A program made the position numbers and the translations under genes. From DATAAP01 sp041690495 (lineage in GTDB: Bacteria; Pseudomonadota; Alphaproteobacteria; CACIAM-22H2), in NCBI GenBank assembly GCA_041690495.1, contig JAWLHE010000002.1, positions 372,001 to 436,000 on the forward strand: DNA of 64,000 nucleotides, read 5' to 3'. The notes under the pieces are model-generated. The model did not search any database. It was given only the letters and a program-made list of their open reading frames with translations, and was not told where the DNA came from. Shown in pieces: positions 49,924 through 59,722 of the stretch. The number at the start of each line of letters is the position of its first letter. The first letter of the stretch is position 1.

Positions 49924-50619
49924 TCAGTGCGCGGCCGGCACCGCCGCGATGGTCTCGATCTCGCGCACCAGCTTCTTGACGATCACGTCCTGGAAATCGG
50001 CGTAGTCCCGTGCGGTCAGGGCGAACGATCCGGTGCCGCCGATCACGAACACTTTGTAGTAGGTTTCGAGCTGCGGCTCCTCGTTGAGGATCGCGACGCC
50101 GTTGATCGTGACGCCGAGGACCAGCGCCTCCTCGCGGGCATCGACGGGATCGCGGCCGCGGTTGCTCATGCCGTCGCCCGAGACGTCGATCACGCGCCGG
50201 CCGCCGACCGCCGCGCTTGAATCGAAAAGCTGGGCCGCGTAGCCGATCGCGTCGCCGATCGCGGTCTCACCGCCAACGATCAGGCGCGGGGCCACGGCCA
50301 GCTCGTCGGCGAAGGCGTTGACGCTTGCCGCGTCGCGCAGCACGCGCCACGGAAAATTCAGGACCTGCTGATCGGGGCCCGACCACTCGAACAGGCTGAC
50401 AGCGATGGCGCGCTCCGGCCCCGATTGGATCGCCCGGAGCAGGTCGGGATGGCGGAACGCCGCCGCATAGCCTTCAAGCTGAAGATAGAACTCGTCCATG
50501 TTGACGCTGGACGAGGAATCGATGGCGAGCACGAGTTGCACGTCGACCTGGTCCGCGCGAGCCGGCGCGGACCAGCAGAGGACCGAGGCGGCAAAGAAGA
50601 GTCCGAGAAGGCGTGACAA
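49924..50619 (-). CDS. DUF1194 secreted von Willebrand-like protein
   Basis: A 231-residue protein. Residues 1-23 (LSRLLGLFFAASVLCWSAPA) are a signal peptide. Next comes a VWA-like domain with the MIDAS motif VLAIDSSSSVNMDEFYLQ and later GGETAIGDAI and VIDVSGDGMSNRG. DUF1194 function is unknown. I take the TTG start at 50619, preceded by GGAG at a good distance, because it places the signal peptide at the N-terminus. The frame extends upstream to 50865, overlapping the divergent gene's 5' end. Confidence 0.75.
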   Translation of the reverse strand: MSRLLGLFFAASVLCWSAPARADQVDVQLVLAIDSSSSVNMDEFYLQLEGYAAAFRHPDLLRAIQSGPERAIAVSLFEWSGPDQQVLNFPWRVLRDAASVNAFADELAVAPRLIVGGETAIGDAIGYAAQLFDSSAAVGGRRVIDVSGDGMSNRGRDPVDAREEALVLGVTINGVAILNEEPQLETYYKVFVIGGTGSFALTARDYADFQDVIVKKLVREIETIAAVPAAH

Positions 50620-50659
50620 TCGAAGCTCCGCTGGCGACAATTCAACAAGCCTCTGAACT

Positions 50660-52177
50660 ATGGCATTTTTCCGTCCGATGGCACGATCCGATCCCGATAC
50701 CCTCGCGCTCCTCACCTGCGCCGAGATGGCCCGCGCCGACATGGCGGCGGTCGCGGCGGACATTCCTTCGGAACGGCTGATGGAGGCGGCCGGCACCGCA
50801 GTCGCGCGCGCGATCCAGGATCGTTTCCTGGCGCAGCCGGTCGCCGTGTTGTGCGGTCCGGGCAATAACGGCGGCGACGGTTTCGTCGCGGCGCGTCATC
50901 TGGCCGAGGCGGGCTGGCCGGTGCGCGTGGCTCTGCTCGGCGATACGGAGTCGCTCAAGGGCGATGCGGCTCTCCACGCATCGCGATGGCGCGGCGGCGT
51001 CCAGCCGCTTTCGCCGTCCGTGCTCGACGGGGTGGGGCTGGTTGTCGATGCATTGTTCGGCGCAGGACTGACGCGTCCGCTGGACGGCGCGGCGGCAGAG
51101 GTCGTCAGACGGATCAACGAGCGCGCGCTGCCCTGCGTGGCCGTCGACATTCCGAGCGGCGTGCACGGCGACACCGGCGAGGTGCCCGGCGGCGAGGCCG
51201 GCACGGCGCCGCGCTGCGTGCTGACGGTGACGTTCTTCCGGATGAAGCCGGGCCACCTGCTGCTGCCGGGAAGGGCTCTTTGCGGCGAGACGGTCGTTGC
51301 CGATATCGGCATTCCGCCCGGCGTTCTCGACGAACTCGCACCCGCCTGCCACGCGAACGGGCCCGCGTTGTGGGGCAGAGGCTACCCCTGGCCGCGGCAG
51401 GATGCGCACAAATACGCGCGCGGCCATGCCGTGCTGATCGGTGGCGTGGATGTAACCGGCGCCGGCCGGCTCTGCGCCCGCGCGGCGCTGCGCAGCGGCG
51501 CCGGTCTCGTCACCATCGCCAGTGAGCCGGCGGCGCTTCCGATCTATGCCGCCGATCGCGCCAGCTTCATCACCACGCCGATCGCCGATGCCCATGCGTT
51601 CGCGGCGCTGCTCGTCGATGAGCGAAAGAACGCATTTGCGCTCGGGCCGGGCAATGGCGTCGGACTGAAGACGCAAATGCGCGTGCTCGCGACGCTCGGC
51701 GCAAAGAAGGCATGTGTGCTCGACGCCGATGCGATCACGAGCTTCGCCGACGACCCGGCGTCGTTGTTCCGCGCGATCCGCTCGCCCTGCGTGCTTACGC
51801 CGCACGAGGGGGAGTTCCGGCGCCTGTTCGATGCCGAGGGAGACAGGCTGACACGCACGCGGCGGGCGGCGCGGGCGAGCGGGGCTGTCGTGCTGCTCAA
51901 GGGCGCCGATACGGTGATCGCCGCTCCCGACGGCCGCGCGGTCATCAATCACAACGCGCCGCCGGAGCTTGCCACCGCCGGCGCCGGAGACGTGCTGAGC
52001 GGCATCATCCTCGGGCTGCTCGCTCAGGGGATGGACGCTTTCGATGCCGCTGCCGCCGCCGCATGGCTGCATGGCGAGGCGGCCTCGTCGTTCGGCCCCG
52101 GGCTGATTGCCGAGGATTTGCCCGATCTGCTCCCTGCGGCTTTGCGCCGGCTAAGGAAGCATGACGAAAATCGGTAA
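50660..52177 (+). CDS. nnr: Bifunctional NAD(P)HX epimerase/dehydratase
   Basis: A 505-residue metabolite repair enzyme. The N-terminal YjeF_N epimerase domain shows VLCGPGNNGGDGFVAARHLA and VDIPSGVHGDTGEV. The C-terminal ADP-dependent dehydratase (carbohydrate-kinase-like) domain shows HKYARGHAVLIGG, LTPHEGEFRRLFD, VLLKGADTVIAAPDG and the ATAGAGDVLSGIILGL motif. It repairs hydrated NADH and NADPH. Length is normal for the fused form. ATG 50660, or a second in-frame ATG at 50678, could start it. Confidence 0.92.
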   Translation: MAFFRPMARSDPDTLALLTCAEMARADMAAVAADIPSERLMEAAGTAVARAIQDRFLAQPVAVLCGPGNNGGDGFVAARHLAEAGWPVRVALLGDTESLKGDAALHASRWRGGVQPLSPSVLDGVGLVVDALFGAGLTRPLDGAAAEVVRRINERALPCVAVDIPSGVHGDTGEVPGGEAGTAPRCVLTVTFFRMKPGHLLLPGRALCGETVVADIGIPPGVLDELAPACHANGPALWGRGYPWPRQDAHKYARGHAVLIGGVDVTGAGRLCARAALRSGAGLVTIASEPAALPIYAADRASFITTPIADAHAFAALLVDERKNAFALGPGNGVGLKTQMRVLATLGAKKACVLDADAITSFADDPASLFRAIRSPCVLTPHEGEFRRLFDAEGDRLTRTRRAARASGAVVLLKGADTVIAAPDGRAVINHNAPPELATAGAGDVLSGIILGLLAQGMDAFDAAAAAAWLHGEAASSFGPGLIAEDLPDLLPAALRRLRKHDENR

Positions 52178-52234
52178 CTCCGCGGTCACGCCATGCGCTT
52201 GCGCGGCGGGACCGTACCACGTCAATATCCGCCC

Positions 52235-53671
52235 ATGAATCAGACACGTACCCTGCCTCAGGCGCGCGCCGGCTCGCGGCTCCTCGACCGCACCTGGCGC
52301 AACATCCGCAACGTCTGGCGGGACATCGCCTCATCGGCGCGCAGCGTCGTTCCGGCCGCCTCCTTCGAGCCGGAGCTGACCGATGACGATCTCGACCGCT
52401 TGCGCGGCCAGATGCATGCCTGCCTTTCGGCCAAGGGCGGCGAGGTCAGCGCGCGGGCGCGGGCGGCCGAACTCGGCCGTGCCTATCTTGGCCTGAATGC
52501 CGACGGGCGTCGGCGGTTTCTGAGCCTGCTTGCGACCGAGTTCGACATCGATCACGAAGCGGTCGCTGCCGCGACCGAGCGGCTGCGCGCGGCAACCGGC
52601 GACCCGGAACGCCGGGCCGCGGTGCGGGCGCTGCGCCGGGCGCTCGAGCCGCCGCGGGTGCGCCTGCTGACCCAGTTCAACGCCCTGCCCGAGGGCACCA
52701 AGTTCCTCGTCGATCTGCGCGCCGACCTGATCAAGCTCGCCAGGAGCGACAAGGCGCTCGCCGCCCTTGAAGACGATCTCAAAGGGCTGCTGACCGCGTG
52801 GTTCGATATCGGCTTCCTCGAGCTCAAGCGCATCACGTGGGATTCGCCGACCTCGCTGCTCGAAAAGCTCAGCCGCTACGAGGCCGTGCACGCGGTGAAG
52901 AGCTGGAGCGACCTCAAGAACCGGCTCGATTCGGACCGCCGTTGCTTCGCCTTCTTCCACCCGCGTATGGAGGGCGAGCCGCTGATCTTCGTCGAGGTGG
53001 CGCTGGTCACCGGGCTCGCCGACAATATCGACGTGCTGCTCGACGAGACGGCGCCGGTCGGCGATCCGCGCTCCGCCGACACGGCAATTTTCTATTCGAT
53101 CTCGAACGCGCAACGCGGGCTCGCCGGCATCAGCTTCGGCGGATTCCTGATCAAGCGCGTCGTCGACCAGCTTTCGGCGGAGTTTCCGAAAGTGAAGACC
53201 TTCTCGACCCTGTCGCCCATTCCCGGCTTCCGCGCCTGGCTCGACGAGCAGTTCGCCAAGGGATTCCCGGGAATGCTGACCGCGGCCGAGCGCAAGGCGA
53301 TCGGCGCCGCGGTACAGGGCATTGCGAGCAAGGGCACCCTGAAGCAGCTGCTCGGCACGGACTGGCACAAGGATCCCTCGATCGCCGCGGCGCTGCAGGG
53401 ACCGCTGCTGCGGCTCTGTGCGCACTATCTGCTCGAGGCCAAGCGGGAGAACGGCGCCGCTCTCGACCCGGTCGCACATTTCCATCTCAGCAACGGTGCG
53501 CGGGTCGAGCGGCTGTGCTGGCTGGGCGATGTCTCGGAAAAGGGCATGCGCCAGTCGGCGGGCATCATGGTGAACTACGTCTACCGGCTTCCCGATATTG
53601 AAGCCAATCACGAGGCCTATGCGGGCGAGCGCACCGTCACCGCCGCGTCGGCCGTTGCGAACCTGATCTAG
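52235..53671 (+). CDS. Malonyl-CoA decarboxylase
   Basis: A 478-residue protein with the full MCD architecture: an N-terminal helical domain (LTDDDLDRLRGQMHACLSAK), then the GNAT-like catalytic domain with IFYSISNAQRGLAGISFGGF, FSTLSPIPGFRAWL, and the catalytic region AHFHLSNGARVERLCWLGD. It converts malonyl-CoA to acetyl-CoA and CO2. ATG 52235 is chosen over the in-frame 52193. It ends overlapping the XRE gene on the other strand by 4 bases. Confidence 0.92.
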   Translation: MNQTRTLPQARAGSRLLDRTWRNIRNVWRDIASSARSVVPAASFEPELTDDDLDRLRGQMHACLSAKGGEVSARARAAELGRAYLGLNADGRRRFLSLLATEFDIDHEAVAAATERLRAATGDPERRAAVRALRRALEPPRVRLLTQFNALPEGTKFLVDLRADLIKLARSDKALAALEDDLKGLLTAWFDIGFLELKRITWDSPTSLLEKLSRYEAVHAVKSWSDLKNRLDSDRRCFAFFHPRMEGEPLIFVEVALVTGLADNIDVLLDETAPVGDPRSADTAIFYSISNAQRGLAGISFGGFLIKRVVDQLSAEFPKVKTFSTLSPIPGFRAWLDEQFAKGFPGMLTAAERKAIGAAVQGIASKGTLKQLLGTDWHKDPSIAAALQGPLLRLCAHYLLEAKRENGAALDPVAHFHLSNGARVERLCWLGDVSEKGMRQSAGIMVNYVYRLPDIEANHEAYAGERTVTAASAVANLI

Positions 53672-54471
53672 CCGCCCGCGTCTGCGAGGCGCCGCAGGGT
53701 TTCGGCGGTCTGCGCATCGGCCGGAAAGAACGATTCGACGGCGAGCTCCGACAGGGTAACGTCGACCGGCGTGCCGAAGATCATCGTCGTGCTGAAGAAG
53801 GCGAGCAGGCCGGCCTCGGTGATGAGCTGGAACGGCACCGCGACCGCCATGTCCTCGCCGGCGCGCTTGCCTGAGCGGTCGCTGCTCGGGACCGGATAGT
53901 CGGCGAGTTCGCGCAGAAGGTCGGTCAGGGCCGGATCGGCGGTGATATCGATCTGCTGGCGCAGGCGTGCGAGCAGATGTGTGCGCCATTCCGGAAGGTT
54001 GGCGATCCGCGATGCGAGGCCCTTGGGGTGGAGGCTGAGGCGCAGCACGTTGATCGGCGGCTGCAGCATGCCGGGATCCGTCCCGGCAAGCAGGCGCATG
54101 ACCGCGCGGTTCGCGGTGATCAGGGTCCAATGGCGGTCGATCGCCAGTGCCGGGTAAGGCTCGTGGCCCGCAAGTACAAGGTCGATCGCCTTGCGCGCGG
54201 CTTTCAATGCCGGATCGTTGAGCGGCCGCTCGGGGAAGGCCGGCGCGAATCCAGCCGCGACCAGCAGAATATTGCGCTCGCGCAGCGGCACTTCGAGCCG
54301 CTCGGCGAGGCGCAGGACCATGTCGCGGCTCGGCAGGGAGCGACCGGTCTCAAGAAAGCTCAGATGCCTTGCCGATATGGCGGCGTCGAGGGCCAGATCG
54401 AGCTGGCTCAGGCGCCGGCGCCGACGCCACTCGCGCAGAAGGTCTCCGACCGGCCGTCCAGCTTGCCTCAT
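53668..54471 (-). CDS. XRE-family regulator with MmyB-like C-terminus
   Basis: A 267-residue regulator. The N-terminal HTH (LREWRRRRRLSQLDLALDAA, ISARHLSFLETGRSLPSRDM) is followed by the MmyB-like ligand-binding domain (ALAIDRHWTLITANRAVMRL, LRLSLHPKGLASRIANLPEW). Such regulators often respond to lipids or fatty acids. ATG 54471 is preferred; the frame runs open to 54978 over the divergent neighbour. It lies divergent from the small membrane protein at 54593 and may control it. Confidence 0.85.
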   Translation of the reverse strand: MRQAGRPVGDLLREWRRRRRLSQLDLALDAAISARHLSFLETGRSLPSRDMVLRLAERLEVPLRERNILLVAAGFAPAFPERPLNDPALKAARKAIDLVLAGHEPYPALAIDRHWTLITANRAVMRLLAGTDPGMLQPPINVLRLSLHPKGLASRIANLPEWRTHLLARLRQQIDITADPALTDLLRELADYPVPSSDRSGKRAGEDMAVAVPFQLITEAGLLAFFSTTMIFGTPVDVTLSELAVESFFPADAQTAETLRRLADAGG

Positions 54472-54592
54472 GGCGCGACGATAGCGCTCCGGGAAACGAA
54501 CACCAATTACCTCCGACGTAATCGACTTCGGTCCGCGCGCGCCCGAATGATGTGCCGCGTCAGACCGATCACCTGCAAGCAGGGAGCCCGTT

Positions 54593-54994
54593 ATGTCCTT
54601 ATTTCGTCCATCGACATTTCTGCGCAATGTCCTCATCGCCGATGCCTTGATCAGCGGCGCGACCGGATCGCTGATGGCGCTTGGCGCCGGCTTCGTCGCT
54701 GAAATGCTGGGGCTCTCGGAGACGCTCCTGCGCTTCGCCGGACTGAGCCTGCTGCCGTTCGCGGCAATCGTGGCGTGGCTCGCCACGCGGGAGGCGCTGC
54801 CCCGGGCCGCCGCCTGGGCGGTGATCGCCTTCAACGCAGCGTGGGCGATCGACAGCATCCTGCTGCCGCTGAGCGGATGGCTGGCGCCGACCGCGCTGGG
54901 CCTGGCGTTCACGATTGCGCAGGCATCGGTCGTCCTGGTCCTGGCCGAGCTGCAGTATGTCGGCCTGCGCCGGTCCATAGCTGCCGTCGCCTGA
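54593..54994 (+). CDS. Small four-helix membrane protein
   Basis: A 133-residue protein with four hydrophobic segments (ALISGATGSLMALGAGFVAE, LLRFAGLSLLPFAAIVAWLA, AAAWAVIAFNAAWAIDSILL, LGLAFTIAQASVVLVLAELQ). It has no charged active-site motif. Divergent from the XRE/MmyB regulator across 121 bases. Function unknown. Confidence 0.75.
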   Translation: MSLFRPSTFLRNVLIADALISGATGSLMALGAGFVAEMLGLSETLLRFAGLSLLPFAAIVAWLATREALPRAAAWAVIAFNAAWAIDSILLPLSGWLAPTALGLAFTIAQASVVLVLAELQYVGLRRSIAAVA

Positions 54995-55112
54995 ACCGAC
55001 AGGATCGCGCCGGACGAGGCGGATCGCCGATCCGCCTCGTCCTTGCCTTTCAGGGCCTTGGCGGATGGTGGAGCCAGTCGATCAAAAGCTCCGGATGCAG
55101 TAAACTGAAATT

Positions 55113-57503
55113 ATGAATGCCGCCATTCCGCAACCGGCCGGGCCGGCAACACCGGGGATTCCCGCCGAAACCCTGACGGCCTTGCGCGAACTCGAACGCA
55201 AGGTGCTGTGGCTCTCGACGTGGATGATCCACAACGCCAACCATCTGCGCGACAGGCGCGATGGCCTCAAGGTCGGCGGCCACCAGGCGTCGAGCGCATC
55301 CGTCGCGACCTTGATGACGGCGCTCTATTTCCACGTTCTGCGGCCCGAGGACCGCGTCGCGGTCAAGCCGCACGCGAGCCCGATCTTCCATGCGATCCAG
55401 TACCTGCTCGGCCACCAGACGCGCGACAAGCTCGAACGCTTCCGCGCGCTCGGCGGCGCGCAATCGTATCCGTCGCGCACCAAGGATGCCGACGATGTCG
55501 ATTTCTCGACCGGATCGGTCGGACTCGGCGTCGCGCAGACGATTTTCGCGGCCCTGGCACAGGACTATGTGCGACTCAAGCGCATGGTGCCGGACGACGT
55601 GCCGGCGGGCCGGATGGTTGCGGTCGTCGGCGATGCGGAGCTCGATGAGGGCAATGTCTTCGAGGCGATGCTCGAAGGTTGGAAGCACGACGTTCGCAAT
55701 GTCTGGTGGGTGATCGATTACAACCGGCAGAGCCTCGACAGCGTCGTGTCCGACCGCCTCTTCGCCCGCATCGACGGCGTGTTCGAGTCGATGGGCTGGC
55801 GTGTCGTCACGCTCAAATACGGCAAGCTGCTCGAGCGAGCCTTCGCGGAGCCGGGCGGCGACGTACTGCGCAAGTGGATCGACGACTGTCCGAACTCGCT
55901 CTACTCAGCGCTGACCTACAAGGGCGGTGCGGCGTGGCGCGAGCATCTTCTGCGCGATCTCGGCGACGTCGCGGGCATCCGCGTGCTGCTCGACCGCCAT
56001 GACGACGACGCGCTGGCGCGCCTGATGACGAATCTCGCCGGTCACGACATGGAGTCGGTGCTTGAGGCGTTTCTCGCGGCGTCTGCCTCCGACGAGCCGA
56101 CCTGCTTCATCGCCTACACCGTCAAGGGCTTCGGGTTGCCCTTCGCCGGGCACAAGGACAATCACGCGGGCCTGATGAGTCCGGAGCAGATGGCTGTTTA
56201 CAAGAAGGCCAACCGGATCGCCGATGGCGAGGAATGGGAGCGGTTCGCCGGGCTCGACCTGCCGGCGCCGGAGCTCGAAAGGTTCCTGCGCGGCGTGCCG
56301 TTTGCGCAGCGCTACCCGCGCGAGCATCAGACTCAGATTCTGCCGCTGCCGGAGAACTTCCCTGCGCCGCGCGCGGAGAAGATGTCCACGCAGGAGGGCT
56401 TCGGGCGGATTCTTTACGAGCTCGCGGCGGGCGACAGCGCGCTCGCGTCGCATCTCGTCACGACCTCTCCCGACGTCACGATCTCGACCAATCTCGGCGG
56501 CTGGGTGAACCGCCGCGGCATCTTCGACCGGCGCGACCGCAAGGACGTCTTCCGCGAGGAGAAGGTCGTCTCCGCCCAGCTCTGGGCGATGAGCCATGGC
56601 GGCCAGCATGTAGAGCTCGGCATCGCCGAGCACAACCTCTTCCTCATGCTTGCGGCACTCGGCCTGACCGGTCCGCTGTTCGGCACACGGCTGCTGCCGA
56701 TCGGCACGCTCTACGACCCCTTCATCAACCGGGGTCTCGATGCACTCAACTATGCCTGTTACCAGGGTGCCCGCTTCATGGTCGTGGCGACGCCGTCGGG
56801 TCTGACCCTGGCGCCGGAGGGCGGGGCGCACCAGTCGATCAACACGCCGATGATCGGCATGGCACAGGACGGCCTCACCTATTTCGAGCCGGCCTTCGTC
56901 GACGAGCTGTCGACGATCATGGCGTGGAGCTTCCGGCATATGCAGTCGGAGGAGGGCGGCTCAACCTATCTGCGGCTGTCGACCCGGCCGCTGGCGCAAC
57001 CGCAGCGGAGTCTGACCGAGGACCTGGCGTCGCAGATTGTTGCCGGCGGGTACTGGTTGCGCGAGCCTGCGCCCGGCGCCGAGCTGGCGATCGCCTATGC
57101 CGGAGCGGTCGCGCCCGAGGCGATCGACGCGCACCGCCAGATCCTCGAGGACATGCCCGGCGCCGGGCTGCTGGCGGTTACTTCGCCCGATCGCCTGCAC
57201 GCCGACTGGCGTGCCGCGTCTGCGCGGCCGTACAGGCAGCGCGCTCCGTCGCATGTCGAGCGGCTGCTGTCCAGGCTGTCGTCCCGGGCGCGGCTGGTCA
57301 CGGTCATCGACGGGCATCCCGCCACGCTGTCGTGGCTGGGTTCGGTGGCGCAGCACCGGATCCGCGCCCTGGGTGTCGATCGTTTCGGGCAGTCCGGGAA
57401 CATCCCCGAGCTGTATCGGCTCTACGGCATCGACACCGACGCCATTCTCGATGCGATCGCCGGCGTCTGCCTGGAAGAGCCGCCCGACGCGCAGCGAGGT
57501 TGA
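55113..57503 (+). CDS. Transketolase / homodimeric pyruvate dehydrogenase E1-like enzyme
   Basis: A 796-residue thiamine diphosphate enzyme. Domain 1 has HQASSASVATLMTALYFHVL and the ThDP motif GDAELDEGNVFEAMLEGWKH (GDxE...N). Domain 2 has the conserved HVELGIAEHNLFLMLAALGL with the ThDP-activating Glu, and domain 3 the transketolase C-terminal fold. The pattern is closest to AceE-like homodimeric E1 proteins, which are often annotated simply as transketolase. The acceptor cannot be determined. No E2 or E3 genes are adjacent. It runs to 40 bases before the tRNA. Confidence 0.8.
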   Translation: MNAAIPQPAGPATPGIPAETLTALRELERKVLWLSTWMIHNANHLRDRRDGLKVGGHQASSASVATLMTALYFHVLRPEDRVAVKPHASPIFHAIQYLLGHQTRDKLERFRALGGAQSYPSRTKDADDVDFSTGSVGLGVAQTIFAALAQDYVRLKRMVPDDVPAGRMVAVVGDAELDEGNVFEAMLEGWKHDVRNVWWVIDYNRQSLDSVVSDRLFARIDGVFESMGWRVVTLKYGKLLERAFAEPGGDVLRKWIDDCPNSLYSALTYKGGAAWREHLLRDLGDVAGIRVLLDRHDDDALARLMTNLAGHDMESVLEAFLAASASDEPTCFIAYTVKGFGLPFAGHKDNHAGLMSPEQMAVYKKANRIADGEEWERFAGLDLPAPELERFLRGVPFAQRYPREHQTQILPLPENFPAPRAEKMSTQEGFGRILYELAAGDSALASHLVTTSPDVTISTNLGGWVNRRGIFDRRDRKDVFREEKVVSAQLWAMSHGGQHVELGIAEHNLFLMLAALGLTGPLFGTRLLPIGTLYDPFINRGLDALNYACYQGARFMVVATPSGLTLAPEGGAHQSINTPMIGMAQDGLTYFEPAFVDELSTIMAWSFRHMQSEEGGSTYLRLSTRPLAQPQRSLTEDLASQIVAGGYWLREPAPGAELAIAYAGAVAPEAIDAHRQILEDMPGAGLLAVTSPDRLHADWRAASARPYRQRAPSHVERLLSRLSSRARLVTVIDGHPATLSWLGSVAQHRIRALGVDRFGQSGNIPELYRLYGIDTDAILDAIAGVCLEEPPDAQRG

Positions 57504-57543
57504 CGGGGCGGGCCCGGCAAGCTACCAAACGCCGTTTCGCGCC

Positions 57544-57628
57544 GCGGGCGTGGTGGAACTGGCAGACACGCGGGATTTAGGTTCCCGTGCCGCAAGGCGT
57601 GTGGGTTCAAATCCCTCCGCCCGCACCA
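57544..57628 (+). tRNA. tRNA-Leu (anticodon UAG)
   Basis: The acceptor arms GCGGGCG (57544-57550) and CGCCCGC (57618-57624) pair fully, with discriminator A and encoded CCA (57626-57628). The anticodon arm is CGGGATTTAGGTTCCCG with TAG in the loop. A long variable arm (class II) and the T-loop GGTTCAAATCC follow. It resembles E. coli tRNA-Leu(UAG) closely in layout. It lies 45 bases before tig. Confidence 0.95.
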
Positions 57629-57673
57629 GCGGCTGGTGTGCGAAGCGCACGACTCACCCACAAGAGCAGATCA

Positions 57674-59008
57674 ATGCAAGTCACTCCGACCCGAGAAGAG
57701 GGCCTCAGACGCGAATTCAAGGTCGTCGTCTCGGCCAGCGACATCAAGGCCAAGATGGACAACCGGCTGCAGGAGATCGGCCAGACCGCGCGCCTGCCGG
57801 GCTTTCGCCCGGGCAGGGTGCCAATGCCGATCCTCAAGAAGCGCTTCGGCGCTTCCGTCATGGGTGAGGTGCTGGAGCGCGCCGTCACCGACTCCTCCAA
57901 TCAGGCGATGATGGAACGCGGCCTGCGCCCGGCGCTGCAGCCCAAGATCGACATCACGGCTTTCGCCGAGGAATCGGGGCTGGAGTACACGCTCGCAGTG
58001 GAGCTGCTGCCGGAAATCCAGCCGGCCAATTTCGCCGACATCCAGCTCGACCGCATGCAGGTCGAAATCTCCGATGCCGAGATCGAAAAGACTCTCACGC
58101 GCATCGCCGAGCAGCACGAGGGCTCGGAGAAGATCGCCGAGGACCGCCCGAGCCAATCGGGCGACGTCGTGGTCATCGACTTCGTCGGCTCGGTCGAGGG
58201 CAAGGAGTTCCAGGGCGGTGCCGCCCAGGACTATCGGCTGAAGCTGGGCTCGGGCCAGTTCATTCCCGGCTTCGAGGACCAGCTCACCGGCGTCAAAGCC
58301 GGCGAGAAGCGTACGGTCACCGTGACCTTCCCCGAGGGCTACGGCAACAAGGATCTGGCCGGCAAGCCCGCTTCCTTCGCGGTCGAGGTCAAGGAGATCC
58401 ACAAGCCGGTGCCGGCGGCGATCGACGATGCGCTCGCCAAGCAGATGGGCCTCGACGATCTCGAGAGCCTCAGGAAGGCGATCCGCGACCAGCTCGCACG
58501 CGACTACGGGCGCGTGACCCGCGCGCGGCTGAAGCGCCAGCTGCTCGACCAGCTTGCGGCCGGACACGATTTCCCGGTGCCGCAAGGCATGGTCGATCTT
58601 GAATTCGATGCGATCTGGAAGAATCTGGAGGAGGAGCGCAAGCAGGGCGCCCCGACCGATCCGGCGCTGGCGAACAAGAGCGAGGACGAGATCAAGGCCG
58701 ATTTCCGCCGAATCGCGGAGCGACGCGTGCGGCTCGGCTTGCTGCTGTCCGAAGTGGGCCGGCTGAACAACATCACGGTGACCCAGGAGGAGATCAACCG
58801 CGCGCTCGTCGAGCAGGCGCGGCGGTTCCCCGGCCAGGAGCGCCAGGTGGTCGAGTACTACCGCAATAATCCGGATGCGCAGGCGCAGTTGCGCGCGCCG
58901 CTGTTTGAGGACAAAGTAATAGACTTCATCATTGAAATGGCGAAGGTGACCGATCGCCCCGCCACCGTCGACGAGCTGATGAAGGAGCCGGAAGAGGCGC
59001 CGGCTTGA
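57674..59008 (+). CDS. tig: Trigger factor
   Basis: A 444-residue ribosome-associated chaperone and prolyl isomerase. The N-terminal ribosome-binding domain has LPGFRPGRVPMPILKKRFG with the FRxGxxP tail motif. The FKBP-type PPIase domain is at about 155-245 (DVVVIDFVGSVEGKEFQGGA, VTVTFPEGYGNKDLAGKPAS), and the C-terminal chaperone arms follow. ATG 57674 is the start. In-frame codons upstream to 57587 lie inside the tRNA and cannot be coding. clpP, clpX and lon follow, the usual protein quality-control cluster. Confidence 0.96.
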   Translation: MQVTPTREEGLRREFKVVVSASDIKAKMDNRLQEIGQTARLPGFRPGRVPMPILKKRFGASVMGEVLERAVTDSSNQAMMERGLRPALQPKIDITAFAEESGLEYTLAVELLPEIQPANFADIQLDRMQVEISDAEIEKTLTRIAEQHEGSEKIAEDRPSQSGDVVVIDFVGSVEGKEFQGGAAQDYRLKLGSGQFIPGFEDQLTGVKAGEKRTVTVTFPEGYGNKDLAGKPASFAVEVKEIHKPVPAAIDDALAKQMGLDDLESLRKAIRDQLARDYGRVTRARLKRQLLDQLAAGHDFPVPQGMVDLEFDAIWKNLEEERKQGAPTDPALANKSEDEIKADFRRIAERRVRLGLLLSEVGRLNNITVTQEEINRALVEQARRFPGQERQVVEYYRNNPDAQAQLRAPLFEDKVIDFIIEMAKVTDRPATVDELMKEPEEAPA

Positions 59009-59089
59009 TCGTTTCGGGATTCATCGGACGGGCTGCCGCCGTTCGCCGCTGGCGATGCGGCCTGTTCACAAGCAAGGGACCGAGAGCGA

Positions 59090-59722
59090 ATGAGTATTGA
59101 AACGCAGATGAACATGCTGGTGCCGATGGTCATCGAGCAGACGGCACGCGGCGAACGGGCGTTCGACATCTACTCGCGCCTGCTGAAGGAGCGCATCATT
59201 TTCATGGTTGGCCCGGTCAACGACGCGGTCGCCAGCCTGGTCTGCGCCCAGCTCCTGTTTCTCGAGGCGGACAACCCGAAGAAGGACATTTCCTTCTACA
59301 TCAACTCGCCGGGCGGGGTGGTCACTTCGGGTCTCGCGATCTACGACACGATGCAATACATCCGGCCCGACGTGGCAACGGTGTGCATCGGTCAGGCCGC
59401 CTCGATGGGCTCGCTGCTGCTGACCGCCGGCACCAAGGGCAAGCGGTTCTCGCTGCCGAACTCGCGGATCATGATCCATCAGCCGTCCGGCGGCGTGCAG
59501 GGTCAGGCCACCGATATCGAGATCCAGGCCAAGGAGATCCTCAGCCTGCGCAAGCGTCTGAACGACATCTACGTGCAGCACACCGGGCAGCCGCTCAATG
59601 TGATCGAGACGGCGGTCGAGCGCGATAAGTTCCTGTCGCCGGAAGAGGCCAAGACCTTCGGCCTGATCGACGAGGTGGTTACCAATCGCCCGCCGCGGCC
59701 CGAGGACGTCAAGGCGGCCTGA
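59090..59722 (+). CDS. clpP: ATP-dependent Clp protease proteolytic subunit
   Basis: A 210-residue serine protease of the ClpP type. The triad is Ser106 (GQAASMGSLLL), His130 (IMIHQPSGG) and Asp179 (VERDKFLSPEEA). SFYINSPGGVVTSGLAIYDT is the substrate-binding strand/oxyanion region. It assembles as two heptamers with ClpX. ATG 59090 follows tig by 81 bases. A GC-rich hairpin (GGAACCGG/CCGGTTCC, 59736-59758) lies just after the stop. Confidence 0.97.
   Translation: MSIETQMNMLVPMVIEQTARGERAFDIYSRLLKERIIFMVGPVNDAVASLVCAQLLFLEADNPKKDISFYINSPGGVVTSGLAIYDTMQYIRPDVATVCIGQAASMGSLLLTAGTKGKRFSLPNSRIMIHQPSGGVQGQATDIEIQAKEILSLRKRLNDIYVQHTGQPLNVIETAVERDKFLSPEEAKTFGLIDEVVTNRPPRPEDVKAA

Noticed and set aside
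56234..57580. 448-codon + strand frame within the transketolase-like gene
   Set aside because: Arg/Ala/Gly-rich out-of-frame text; the transketolase frame has the cofactor motifs.
57587..57673. N-terminal extension of trigger factor
   Set aside because: These codons lie inside and just after tRNA-Leu(UAG). Trigger factor homology starts at 57674.
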